From contig CAMLOA010000098.1 in assembly GCA_946481445.1 (NCBI GenBank), positions 1 through 6,914 of the forward strand: DNA of 6,914 nt, in the 5' to 3' direction. A program made the translations under genes and the position numbers. The notes under the pieces are model-generated. The model did no database searches. It was not told where the DNA came from and worked only from the letters and a program-made list of their open reading frames with translations. This DNA is from an uncultured Devosia sp. (GTDB lineage Bacteria > Pseudomonadota > Alphaproteobacteria > Rhizobiales > Devosiaceae). Shown here one piece after another: positions 1 to 5,932 of this stretch; within the stretch, counting starts at the first letter, position 1, and every line of letters begins with the position of its first letter.

Positions 1-394
1 TCCCGAACTGGCCGTTATACATCCAGCCCCACATGAAGATGCCGATGGCCATGGGCACGATCCAGGGCGGCATGGTGAGGATGCGGAACACGGTCTGGCC
101 GGGAATGGCGGCATTGAGCAGAACGGCGCCGCAGGTGCCGATGATCATCTTTATGGAGACCGAGAAGAAGGTCCAGATGAAGGTGCGGATGATCACCTCG
201 GTGAAGTTGCCGGCGGTGAAGATGCGCTGATAGTTGGCCCAGCCGACGAAGTCATAGGCGGGGCGCAGGGCCGCATTGGTGAAACTGAGGATGAAGGTGT
301 CGACCAGCGGATAGGCGACGATGATCAGAATGTAGACCAGGGCCGGAGCCAGCAGGGCGAGGGCGAAAAGGGTGGCGCTACGTGTGCTGGTCAT
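1..394 (-). CDS. Sugar ABC transporter permease, MalF/UgpA type (partial, N-terminal part)
   Basis: This is an inner-membrane permease subunit of a carbohydrate-type ABC importer. About 131 residues are present, and the frame is open to the left edge, so the C-terminal half, including the EAA loop that contacts the ATPase, is missing. The protein starts MTSTRSATLFALALLAPALV. A first membrane segment lies at about residues 8-38, followed by a periplasmic stretch containing FVGWANYQRIF, the usual '(F)VGLxNYxxxF' signature of MalF-type permeases. A second segment lies at about 70-95 and a third at about 104-125, with PPWIVPMAIGIFMWGWMY typical of the start of the permease core. The ATG at 394 is chosen because AAGGAG lies 9 nt upstream. 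It is the second gene of a minus-strand operon, 13 nt after the oxidoreductase. The transported sugar cannot be told from this fragment. Confidence 0.9.
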   Translation of the reverse strand, partial: MTSTRSATLFALALLAPALVYILIIVAYPLVDTFILSFTNAALRPAYDFVGWANYQRIFTAGNFTEVIIRTFIWTFFSVSIKMIIGTCGAVLLNAAIPGQTVFRILTMPPWIVPMAIGIFMWGWMYNGQFG

Positions 395-403
395 TGGCCC
401 GTT

Positions 404-409
404 CTCCTT
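404..409 (-). promoter_or_regulatory. Ribosome binding site of the permease, overlapping the upstream stop codon
   Basis: On the minus strand the sequence reads TAAGGAGAAC. The oxidoreductase stop TAA (410-408) shares its two A bases with AAGGAG, which is followed by 9 nt and then the permease ATG. This fixes the permease start and places the two genes on one transcript, with a ribosome terminating directly on the initiation site of the next gene. Confidence 0.8.
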
Positions 410-1583
410 AGCCGGCTCGCCCGAGCGCGGCGTCGAATTCGCGCCAGACCGGGGTCATGTCCACGACGGACCTGGTGCGCATGGCCTGGTCCATGCTGAG
501 GGCCAGCAGCCCCGCCTCCAGCGCATCGGTGACCGAGACGGGAAGCGGCGCGCCCTCGGTGAGGTGCTTGAGGATATCCTCTGCCATCTGCTCGTCCGCG
601 CCGTAGTGCTGGGAGAGTTCGCTGGTCTTGTAGGTGGTGTCGATCAGCCGGTCTGATGTGCGGCTGTCGGTGACGCGGAAGTAGTTGCGGATGAAATCGC
701 CTTCCGCCATGCCCCTGGCGCCCATCACGGCGAAGCGCCGGAAATCGTCGGGGACGTTGAGATTGGTGTTGAAGGTCAGCGCCGCGCCATTCTCGTACTG
801 CACGATGGCGGTCTGGAAATCGATGATGTCGCCATCGCTGTCGAACACCTTGTCGCTGCCCTGCCAGCCCGAGGGCTTGCGGTGGTAGAGCTCCATGTCA
901 TTGATGCCGGCGGCCTGCGGCGCATTTTCCGGGGTGAAGCTGCGGCGCCCCCCGAAACTGGAGACGAATTGCGGGCGGCAGCCCATGACCCCGTTATAGA
1001 GATCGATGTCGTGGCAGCACTTTTCGAGCATGAAGCTGCCCGCATAGCGCTCGTAGCGGCGCCAGTCGCGCATGAAGAAGGCGCCGTGATAGGGCGGAAT
1101 GTGCTCGGAGGCCTCGATGGAGGTGATGTCGCCGATCAGCCCTTCGGCCTGAGCCTTGCGCAGGTCGACATAGAGCGGTGCATAGCGCAGCACGAGACCG
1201 ACCATGAGATTGTCCGAACCGTACTGCGCGATCAGCCGGGCCAGTTCCATGGTCTGCTCGAGCGTAGTCACGACCGGCTTTTCGGTGAAGATCTTGAGGC
1301 CGCGGTCCAGGCCGGCGCGGATATGCTCGAGATGCAGGTGGTTGGGCGAGCCGACCATGAGCAGGTCAAGCTTCTCATTGTCGAGCAGGGCGTCGAGCGT
1401 GTCGTAGCGCTTGCCGACGGCGATCCCGTGCTCCTGCGTATAGGGCAGCCCGGCCGGCGCAGGATCGACATAGCCCGCAATCGAGAAATCGGCCCGGGCC
1501 GCGGTGAAAACCCGCGCCAGATAACCGAGACGAAAGCCGAGGCCGATAATGCCTACCCGCATGAATCCTGCACCCTGTTGCAC
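408..1583 (-). CDS. Gfo/Idh/MocA family NAD(P)-dependent oxidoreductase
   Basis: This is a cytosolic dehydrogenase of the glucose-fructose oxidoreductase / inositol dehydrogenase family, which usually oxidises a sugar, polyol or derivative. Numbering from the internal Met at 1562 (384 aa), the Rossmann motif is GLGFRLG at 7-13, the second strand ends in YVD (31-33), SPNHLHLEH is at 72-80, and the EKP motif with the family's catalytic Lys is at 94-96. EKCCHDIDLYN (180-190) carries the HDID His and Asp expected at the active site. The C-terminal domain follows and length is normal. The start is ambiguous. GTG at 1583 has GGAGAG 8 nt upstream, while ATG at 1562 gives the family's usual N-terminus (MRVGIIGLG) but has only AGGA 3 nt away. 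The longer form (391 aa) is listed. As first gene ahead of a sugar permease, it probably acts on the imported sugar. The substrate is not identifiable. Confidence 0.9.
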   Translation of the reverse strand: MQQGAGFMRVGIIGLGFRLGYLARVFTAARADFSIAGYVDPAPAGLPYTQEHGIAVGKRYDTLDALLDNEKLDLLMVGSPNHLHLEHIRAGLDRGLKIFTEKPVVTTLEQTMELARLIAQYGSDNLMVGLVLRYAPLYVDLRKAQAEGLIGDITSIEASEHIPPYHGAFFMRDWRRYERYAGSFMLEKCCHDIDLYNGVMGCRPQFVSSFGGRRSFTPENAPQAAGINDMELYHRKPSGWQGSDKVFDSDGDIIDFQTAIVQYENGAALTFNTNLNVPDDFRRFAVMGARGMAEGDFIRNYFRVTDSRTSDRLIDTTYKTSELSQHYGADEQMAEDILKHLTEGAPLPVSVTDALEAGLLALSMDQAMRTRSVVDMTPVWREFDAALGRAG

Positions 1584-1591
1584 CGCCCAAT

Positions 1592-1597
1592 CTCTCC
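1592..1597 (-). promoter_or_regulatory. Candidate ribosome binding site for the GTG start of the oxidoreductase
   Basis: On the minus strand GGAGAG is followed by 8 nt and GTG at 1583. This spacing is better than that of AGGA (1566-1569), which sits only 3 nt from the ATG at 1562, so it supports the 7-residue longer N-terminus. Confidence 0.5.
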
Positions 1598-1628
1598 GGA
1601 CCGGTCGGTATTCTGTAAACGATTTTCA

Positions 1629-1658
1629 AGACTAGGATCGTTCTGAAAGCTATGTCAA
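1629..1658 (-). promoter_or_regulatory. Candidate sigma-70 promoter for the oxidoreductase-permease operon
   Basis: Reading the minus strand, a perfect TTGACA (1658-1653) is followed by 18 nt and TAGTCT (1634-1629), which matches the -10 consensus at only 3 of 6 positions. Transcription would start near 1622, giving a leader of about 40-60 nt. The good -35 and its position directly upstream of the operon support it. The poor -10 leaves it unproven and could mean that an activator is needed. Confidence 0.4.
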
Positions 1659-1678
1659 CACGAATCCGTCACAATGAC

Positions 1679-1817
1679 AATACCAATTTAAGCCACCCCG
1701 GCACTTTGTTCATTCCAACGCCATTCTGCCGAATTTCTGCGCATTTGTATCATGTCCGGAGGGATGACAGGTGTGGACAAACCTGCTGGATAAGTGCAGT
1801 GTGTCGCAATTGGTATT
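1679..1817. repeat. Inverted pair of 10-mers AATACCAATT / AATTGGTATT, 119 bp apart
   Basis: AATACCAATT at 1679-1688 and its exact reverse complement AATTGGTATT at 1808-1817 flank the middle of the divergent region. The left copy lies about 21 bp upstream of the candidate -35 of the minus-strand promoter. The sequence resembles a half-site of the palindromes bound by GntR-family sugar-acid regulators such as UxuR/ExuR (TTGGTATACCAA core), but neither copy forms a full palindrome locally. It could be a pair of operator half-sites or a chance match in AT-rich sequence. Confidence 0.35.
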
Positions 1818-1838
1818 CGTTTGGATACGCCTCCGCGC

Positions 1839-1872
1839 TTTCATGGTGATGAAACCTATGAAAATTTGAAAC
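1839..1872. promoter_or_regulatory. Small palindrome TTTCATGGTGATGAAA with neighbouring ATGAAA repeats; operator candidate
   Basis: TTTCAT (1839-1844) and ATGAAA (1849-1854) form perfect 6-bp arms around GGTG. A second ATGAAA follows at 1858-1863 and a related TTGAAAC at 1866-1872, so three similar units recur at roughly 9 bp spacing, close to one helical turn. It lies about 105-120 bp upstream of the plus-strand start. It is a plausible protein-binding site, but no family is assigned and it may be chance. Confidence 0.3.
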
Positions 1873-1887
1873 ACAAATGATTTCCAA

Positions 1888-1929
1888 GCGACTCGGCCCG
1901 CCACTGCCCGCGGTGGCGGGCCGAGTTGC
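1888..1929 (+). repeat. Strong GC-rich inverted repeat (hairpin) in the leader of the plus-strand operon
   Basis: ACTCGGCCCGCCAC (1891-1904) is perfectly complementary to GTGGCGGGCCGAGT (1913-1926) across an 8-nt spacer. One G-T pair and two more Watson-Crick pairs extend it to 17 bp (1888-1904 with 1913-1929). No T-run follows on either strand, so it is not a classical intrinsic terminator. It ends 30 nt before the ATG at 1960, so it would fold in the 5' leader if transcription starts upstream. It could be an mRNA-stabilising or attenuating element, or a copy of a dispersed palindromic repeat. Confidence 0.75.
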
Positions 1930-1959
1930 GATCGAAAACCCGCCAGCCCCGAGAAATCC

Positions 1960-2442
1960 ATGCCCAGCGCCAATCCGTTTCCCAACGATCCCGACCGCAG
2001 CCAGATCTGGACCATGCTGGTGGAGCGGGACATTGCCGCCTTCGTCGCCGCGGACTGGACCATGGTCGCCGGTGATTTCATCGGCGAGGGCTTCATGGGC
2101 ATTGACGGTAAGAAGGCGGCCAACCCGGACGAGTGGCGCATCAGCTTCCCGAGCCTGGAGGCCTATCGCGACGAATGGCTGCGCCAGGCCCGGCACAGCC
2201 AGACGCTCGACTATGCCGAGGACGTCCTGGAGGGCATCCACCGCGCCACAACGCTCGCCGACATCGAGATTAAGGGCGACGTTGCCATCGCGCACAAAAA
2301 GTTCAACGGCGAGATCCGGCTGCGCGATGGCGGCAAGGACGTGCTGCACTGGCAGACGCTGTATTTCTGCCGCAAGGTCGGTGGACGCTGGAAGCTGACC
2401 GGCTTTGCCGGATACCTGCCCTATGCCATGGGGGTAAATTAG
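1960..2442 (+). CDS. NTF2-like/SnoaL-like fold protein of unknown function
   Basis: This is a 160-residue protein with no signal peptide or membrane segment, so probably cytosolic. The helical N-terminal part (WTMLVERDIAAFVAADW, residues 17-33) and the beta-rich C-terminal part ending in LYFCRKVGGRWKLTGFAGYL resemble the cone-shaped NTF2-like superfamily, whose members are small-molecule enzymes or binding and accessory proteins. AYRDEWLRQ sits in the middle. The family call rests on pattern recognition alone; no catalytic residue can be named. ATG 1960 is the only possible start, because the frame has no start codon between it and a stop at 1867-1869. The Shine-Dalgarno is weak (GAG at 1951). 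It is the first gene of a probable three-gene plus-strand operon, with 48 bp to the transporter gene, and may act on the same compound as the M81 hydrolase. Confidence 0.7.
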   Translation: MPSANPFPNDPDRSQIWTMLVERDIAAFVAADWTMVAGDFIGEGFMGIDGKKAANPDEWRISFPSLEAYRDEWLRQARHSQTLDYAEDVLEGIHRATTLADIEIKGDVAIAHKKFNGEIRLRDGGKDVLHWQTLYFCRKVGGRWKLTGFAGYLPYAMGVN

Positions 2443-2490
2443 CGCCACGAGCACGGTGTAGTCGAACAATCATAGTACCGAGCTCGCGCC

Positions 2491-3678
2491 ATGTCCCACT
2501 TGTCTCCCCAGCGCCTTACGATGCTGGTCTTCTTCCTCCAGCCGATCGCGTTCGGGTCCTGGCTGCCGCGGATACCCGACATCCAGACGGCCCTCGGTCT
2601 CGGTCCTGCGGGCCTGGCCATGGCCCTGCTCGGCCTGCCGGTGGGGACACTGCTCACCCTGCCCTTCGCCGGACCGCTGGTGGGGCGGATCGGTGCGCGC
2701 ATGGCGATCCTGGCCGGCTTCGTGCTCTACTCGCTGGCAATATGCCTGCCGCCGCTGGCGCCTGACGCGACATGGCTGTTCGTGGCCTTGATGCTGGCCG
2801 GTTCGAGCATTTCCTTTGTCGAACTCGGTCTCAACGTGATGGCCGATGAGGTGGAGAAGACCACCGGCACCATGATCATGACCACGTCGCACGGCTTCTG
2901 GTCGGTCGGCATCATGGTGGGCAGCCTGGTTGGCTCGGCCCTGGCATCCCTGGGCCTGGAGGCCCGCCTCGCCATTCCCCTCGTCGCGGCGGCGGTGCTG
3001 CCCCTGGCGCTGCTGGCGGGACGTTCGCTGCCGTCACCCAAGCCCTCTGCGCAGACCCAGGCTGGCCAGCGCACCGCCTGGTCGCTGCCAAGCTGGGCGC
3101 TGCTGGGCATTTGCCTGTTCGTCTTCGGCATCACCATGACCGAGGGCGCCATGGCCGACTGGTCCGCCATCTTCCTGCGTGATGCCCTGGGCGCGGAAGC
3201 AGGGGTCGTTGGCCTGGGCTACTCGGTCTTTGCCCTGTTTGTGGCCGCGGGACGCTTTGGTGGAGACAGGCTCAAGAGGCGGTTCGGCACGGTCAATACG
3301 GCGCGCATATGCGGCACAATGGCAGTGGTGGGAACGGGCATGCTGTTCCTCGCGCCCAGTGTCGCAATGGCCCTGATCGGGTTCGGCATTGTCGGTGTGG
3401 GCGTGTCGGTTGGCTTTCCGCTCGCCGTCACGGCCGCCGCCAGCCTCACCGATCGACCCGCTTCATCCAACGTCGCGGTGCTGAGCTTCGTGGCGCTGTG
3501 CGGTTTCCTGGTCGGCCCGCCGGTGATCGGCCTGGCCGCCGAGCATTTCGACATGCGGATCGCCCTCGCCTGCCTGGTACCGGTGCTGCTGGTCAGCCTC
3601 GCCCTGAGCGGGCGGCTGGCGACGGCGCCCCGCCCGCAGGACCACAATCCCGAAGCCGATATAGCCGGAGTGCTCTGA
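2491..3678 (+). CDS. Major facilitator superfamily transporter, YbjJ/MosC-like
   Basis: This 395-residue, very hydrophobic protein has the spacing of about twelve membrane segments and belongs to the MFS, which moves small solutes using ion gradients. Near the N-terminus is SWLPRIPDIQ (23-32), and the loop between helices 2 and 3 carries GPLVGRIGAR (61-70), a variant of MFS motif A lacking the usual Asp. FVELGLNVMADEVEK (109-123) followed by HGFWSVG (134-140), and EGAMADWS (218-225) after the central loop, are typical of the YbjJ/MosC subgroup. MosC is associated with rhizopine catabolism in rhizobia; YbjJ has no firm substrate. The cytoplasmic tail after about residue 375 is polar. The Shine-Dalgarno is weak. 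Its stop overlaps the M81 start, so the two are translationally coupled. Import or export cannot be decided from sequence. Confidence 0.88.
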   Translation: MSHLSPQRLTMLVFFLQPIAFGSWLPRIPDIQTALGLGPAGLAMALLGLPVGTLLTLPFAGPLVGRIGARMAILAGFVLYSLAICLPPLAPDATWLFVALMLAGSSISFVELGLNVMADEVEKTTGTMIMTTSHGFWSVGIMVGSLVGSALASLGLEARLAIPLVAAAVLPLALLAGRSLPSPKPSAQTQAGQRTAWSLPSWALLGICLFVFGITMTEGAMADWSAIFLRDALGAEAGVVGLGYSVFALFVAAGRFGGDRLKRRFGTVNTARICGTMAVVGTGMLFLAPSVAMALIGFGIVGVGVSVGFPLAVTAAASLTDRPASSNVAVLSFVALCGFLVGPPVIGLAAEHFDMRIALACLVPVLLVSLALSGRLATAPRPQDHNPEADIAGVL

Positions 3679-5117
3679 TGCGCATCGCCGTCGCCGGGCT
3701 GCATACCGAGTGCAGCACCTACAACCCCGTCCTCATCCGGGAGGCCGATTTCCGCGTGCTGCGCGGCCCGGCCATGCTCAAGGACCCCTATTTCGACTTC
3801 CTGACGCATTTCCCGGCCGACTTCGTCACCATCCTGCATGCAAGGGCCATTGCCGGCGGGCCGGTGGAGTCCGGCATCTACCGCCGCTGGAAGGCCGAGA
3901 TCCTGGACGGGCTGCGGTCGGCGTTGCCGCTCGACGGCGTATACCTGGCCATGCACGGCGCCATGCATGTGGATGGGCTCTTCGACGCCGAGGGGGACTT
4001 CATCGCCGCCGTGCGCGAAACGGTGGGCCCCGACGTGCTGATATCGGTCAGCTACGACCTGCACGGCAATGTCAGCCAGACCATCATCGACCAGATAGAC
4101 ATGTTTTCCACCTATCGCACCGCGCCCCATATCGATGTGGCCGACACGATGCGGCGGGCGGTGACCATGCTGGTCCGCGCGCTGCGGCGCGGCGAGAAGC
4201 CGGTGGTGGGCTGGGTACCCGTGCCGGTCCTGCTGCCGGGCGAACGCACCAGCACGCAGGACGAGCCGGCCCGCAGCTTCTATGCGCAGATGAGCGAAAT
4301 CGAAGACCCGACGGGCATTTGGGATGCCTCGTTCCAGGTCGGCTATGTGTGGGCAGACGAGCCGCGCGCGACCGCATGCGCCGTGGTAACCGGCACGGAC
4401 CGCGCGGCCATGGCAGAGGCCGCCTTGCATCTGGCGCAGACCTATTGGGACCTGCGCGGGCAGTTCGAATTCGGCACCAGGACCGGCTCCGTCGAGGACT
4501 GCGTCAACTGGGCGATGACAGCGGGAACTGCCCCGGTCGTGCTGGCCGAATCCGGCGACAATCCGACGGGTGGCGGCGTGGGTGACCGCGCAGAGGTGCT
4601 GGCCGAACTCATCGCCCGTAACGCCCAGGGCGTGATCTTTGCCGGCATTGCCGACAAGCGCGCCGTGGATGCGGCCTACGCCGCCGGGCCCGGTGCCACG
4701 ATCGAAACCAGCATCGGCGCTACGCTCGATACATCGAGCAGGCCGGTCTATGCCGAGGCCGAAGTCATCTTCCTGCTCGATACCGACGATGCGCGGCTGC
4801 GCGAGGCCGTCGTCCGGATCGGGGGCATCGACCTGGTGCTGACCGCAAGACGGCGACCATTCCACAACATCGCCGACTTTACCCGGCTGGGGCTCGACCC
4901 GCGCCAGGCGGCGATCGTGGTGGTGAAATCAGGTTACCTCTCGCCCGAACTGGGGCCAATCGCCAATCCGAGCCTGATGGCGCTGTCGCCCGGCGTGGTC
5001 GACCAGTTCGTCGAGCGGCTGGAGCGCCGGCACAAGCGCGAGCCGCAATATCCGTTCGACACGGACTTCGCGTTCGAGCCGAAAGTGTCGTGGTCCCGCC
5101 GGGCGGGAGCGCTCTAG
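3678..5117 (+). CDS. M81 family metallopeptidase (MlrC / microcystinase C-like)
   Basis: This is a full-length 479-residue member of peptidase family M81, metal-dependent hydrolases named after MlrC, which cleaves linearised microcystin fragments; most homologues have unknown amide or peptide substrates. Family blocks appear in order: HTECSTYNP (9-17), HGAMHVDGLFDAEGD (93-107), DLHGN (127-131), TYRTAPHID (145-153) and ESGDNPTGGGVGD (291-303), the last opening the C-terminal domain. The His and Asp/Glu residues in the first four blocks are the expected metal ligands. No signal peptide is visible, so it is cytosolic. The ATG at 3678 is chosen because it overlaps the transporter stop as TGATG and gives the standard N-terminus MRIAVAGLHTE; the longer open frame upstream reads through the transporter gene out of frame. 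It probably hydrolyses a compound moved by the MFS protein or by the peptide-type ABC system on the right. Confidence 0.92.
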   Translation: MRIAVAGLHTECSTYNPVLIREADFRVLRGPAMLKDPYFDFLTHFPADFVTILHARAIAGGPVESGIYRRWKAEILDGLRSALPLDGVYLAMHGAMHVDGLFDAEGDFIAAVRETVGPDVLISVSYDLHGNVSQTIIDQIDMFSTYRTAPHIDVADTMRRAVTMLVRALRRGEKPVVGWVPVPVLLPGERTSTQDEPARSFYAQMSEIEDPTGIWDASFQVGYVWADEPRATACAVVTGTDRAAMAEAALHLAQTYWDLRGQFEFGTRTGSVEDCVNWAMTAGTAPVVLAESGDNPTGGGVGDRAEVLAELIARNAQGVIFAGIADKRAVDAAYAAGPGATIETSIGATLDTSSRPVYAEAEVIFLLDTDDARLREAVVRIGGIDLVLTARRRPFHNIADFTRLGLDPRQAAIVVVKSGYLSPELGPIANPSLMALSPGVVDQFVERLERRHKREPQYPFDTDFAFEPKVSWSRRAGAL

Positions 5118-5893
5118 CGCAGCAGCGACTGGCCACCATCGACATAGATGGGCACGCCGGTGACGTGGCGGGCCGCGTCGGACACGAGAAAGGCGATGAC
5201 ATCGGCGACGTCGGCACTACGGCCCGGCTTGCCGCCGGTAAGCGGAATGTCACCCTCGGGAAACTCCACCGGCACGTCGGCGTCTTCGGTGTTGCGCTTG
5301 CTGGTATTGTCGTCGATTTCGGTATCGATCGCGCCGGGGCAGACAGCGTTGACGCGAATGCGGTCCTCGCCCAGCTCGAGCGCCAGTTGCTGGGCCATGG
5401 CCACCTGTCCGGCCTTGGTGACCGAGTAGGCGCTGGCGCCCGCCGAAGAAAAGGTCCGGTTGCCGTTGATGGAGGAGACGATGACGATGGAGCCGCCCTG
5501 CCGGCGCAGGTGCGGCACGGCCAGATGCAATGTCAGGTAGGTGCCGCGCAGGTTGACGGCCTGGGTCTGATCCCACTCGTCGGGCGTCAACTCGTCGATG
5601 GGAGCCCAAACGCCATTGATCCCGGCATTGGCAACAACGATGTCGAGGCGGCCAAATGCGGCCACCGTCTCGTCGACGGCGCGGCGCATGTCGGCCTCCA
5701 CCGACACGTCGGCCGTCACGGCCAGGGCCTGGCCACCCGCGGCCACGATCGCGTTCCGCACCGCTTCGACTTCGTCCCGGGTGCGGCTCAACAGGGTTAC
5801 GCGGGCACCGTCCGCCGCCAGCCGCCTTGCCGTGGCTTCCCCGATACCCGAACCGGCGCCGGTCACCAGCGCCACCTTGTCACGCAACATCAT
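5114..5893 (-). CDS. Short-chain dehydrogenase/reductase (SDR), classical type
   Basis: This is a 259-residue cytosolic NAD(P)(H)-dependent oxidoreductase. The cofactor motif TGAGSGIG is at 11-18, DV at 62-63, NAG at 89-91 and the structural Asn at 114. The catalytic set is Ser141 (in IVIVSSINGN), Tyr156 and Lys160 (AYSVTKAG), then the CPG turn and a normal C-terminal end (YVDGGQSLLR). The Ser-Tyr gap is 15 rather than the common 13 residues, a small insertion also found in natural SDR subgroups. Arg37 after the second strand (SRTRDE) favours NADP(H), an inference. Two adjacent ATG codons (5893, 5890) could start it; AGGAGG lies 5 or 8 nt upstream of them, respectively. It follows the acetyltransferase by 39 bp and its stop overlaps that of the convergent M81 gene. 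The substrate is unknown. Confidence 0.93.
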   Translation of the reverse strand: MMLRDKVALVTGAGSGIGEATARRLAADGARVTLLSRTRDEVEAVRNAIVAAGGQALAVTADVSVEADMRRAVDETVAAFGRLDIVVANAGINGVWAPIDELTPDEWDQTQAVNLRGTYLTLHLAVPHLRRQGGSIVIVSSINGNRTFSSAGASAYSVTKAGQVAMAQQLALELGEDRIRVNAVCPGAIDTEIDDNTSKRNTEDADVPVEFPEGDIPLTGGKPGRSADVADVIAFLVSDAARHVTGVPIYVDGGQSLLR

Positions 5894-5898
5894 CGCCG

Positions 5899-5904
5899 CC
5901 TCCT
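5899..5904 (-). promoter_or_regulatory. Ribosome binding site of the SDR gene
   Basis: A full AGGAGG on the minus strand lies 5 nt before the first ATG and 8 nt before the second of two tandem ATG codons. The second is the better spaced, so the mature protein may begin MLRDKVALVTG, one residue shorter than listed. Confidence 0.75.
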
Positions 5905-5932
5905 GTGCTGGCGGGATAAGGGCTGGACGGCG

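Larger units (their letters stand above)
1584..1959. other. Divergent intergenic region between two operons
   Basis: These 376 bases separate the minus-strand oxidoreductase-permease operon from the plus-strand NTF2-like/MFS/M81 operon, and the middle is clearly more AT-rich than the flanking genes. No convincing coding sequence is seen; the frames that cross it are antisense or out-of-frame extensions of the neighbouring genes. It holds a candidate promoter toward the left (1629-1658), an inverted pair of the 10-mer AATACCAATT (1679-1688 and 1808-1817), a TTTCAT-ggtg-ATGAAA palindrome (1839-1854), and a strong GC hairpin (1888-1929) before the plus-strand start. No regulator gene is inside the window. 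A clear plus-strand -35/-10 pair was not found. Confidence 0.7.

Noticed and set aside
882..1646. A 254-codon plus-strand frame opposite the oxidoreductase
   Set aside because: It is antisense to a well-supported gene with intact NAD-binding and active-site motifs. No recognisable product.
1724..1740. Direct repeat TTCTGC at 1724-1729 and 1735-1740, 11 bp apart
   Set aside because: Two copies of a 6-mer are too short to separate from chance without conservation data.
1768..1785. Short inverted repeat CAGGT/ACCTG around GTGGACAA
   Set aside because: Only 5-bp arms with an 8-nt spacer, expected by chance in this region.
1774..1802. TGGACA as a -35 element of a plus-strand promoter
   Set aside because: No acceptable -10 is found at 16-18 nt spacing.
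1888..1929. Reading the GC hairpin as an intrinsic terminator
   Set aside because: Neither strand has a T-run after the stem, and it lies upstream of both divergent operons, where no transcript needs to end.
1750..2469. A 239-codon minus-strand frame opposite the NTF2-like gene that extends into the intergenic region
   Set aside because: The plus-strand protein has a better fold-like pattern and sits in a coherent operon. The antisense product shows no family resemblance, and its final third is only translated intergenic sequence.
3219..4865. A 548-codon open frame on the minus strand across the MFS and M81 genes
   Set aside because: It is antisense to two clearly recognisable genes, has a low-complexity composition rich in Arg, Ala, Gly and His, and shows no family motif. 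Long antisense frames are expected in GC-rich coding DNA.
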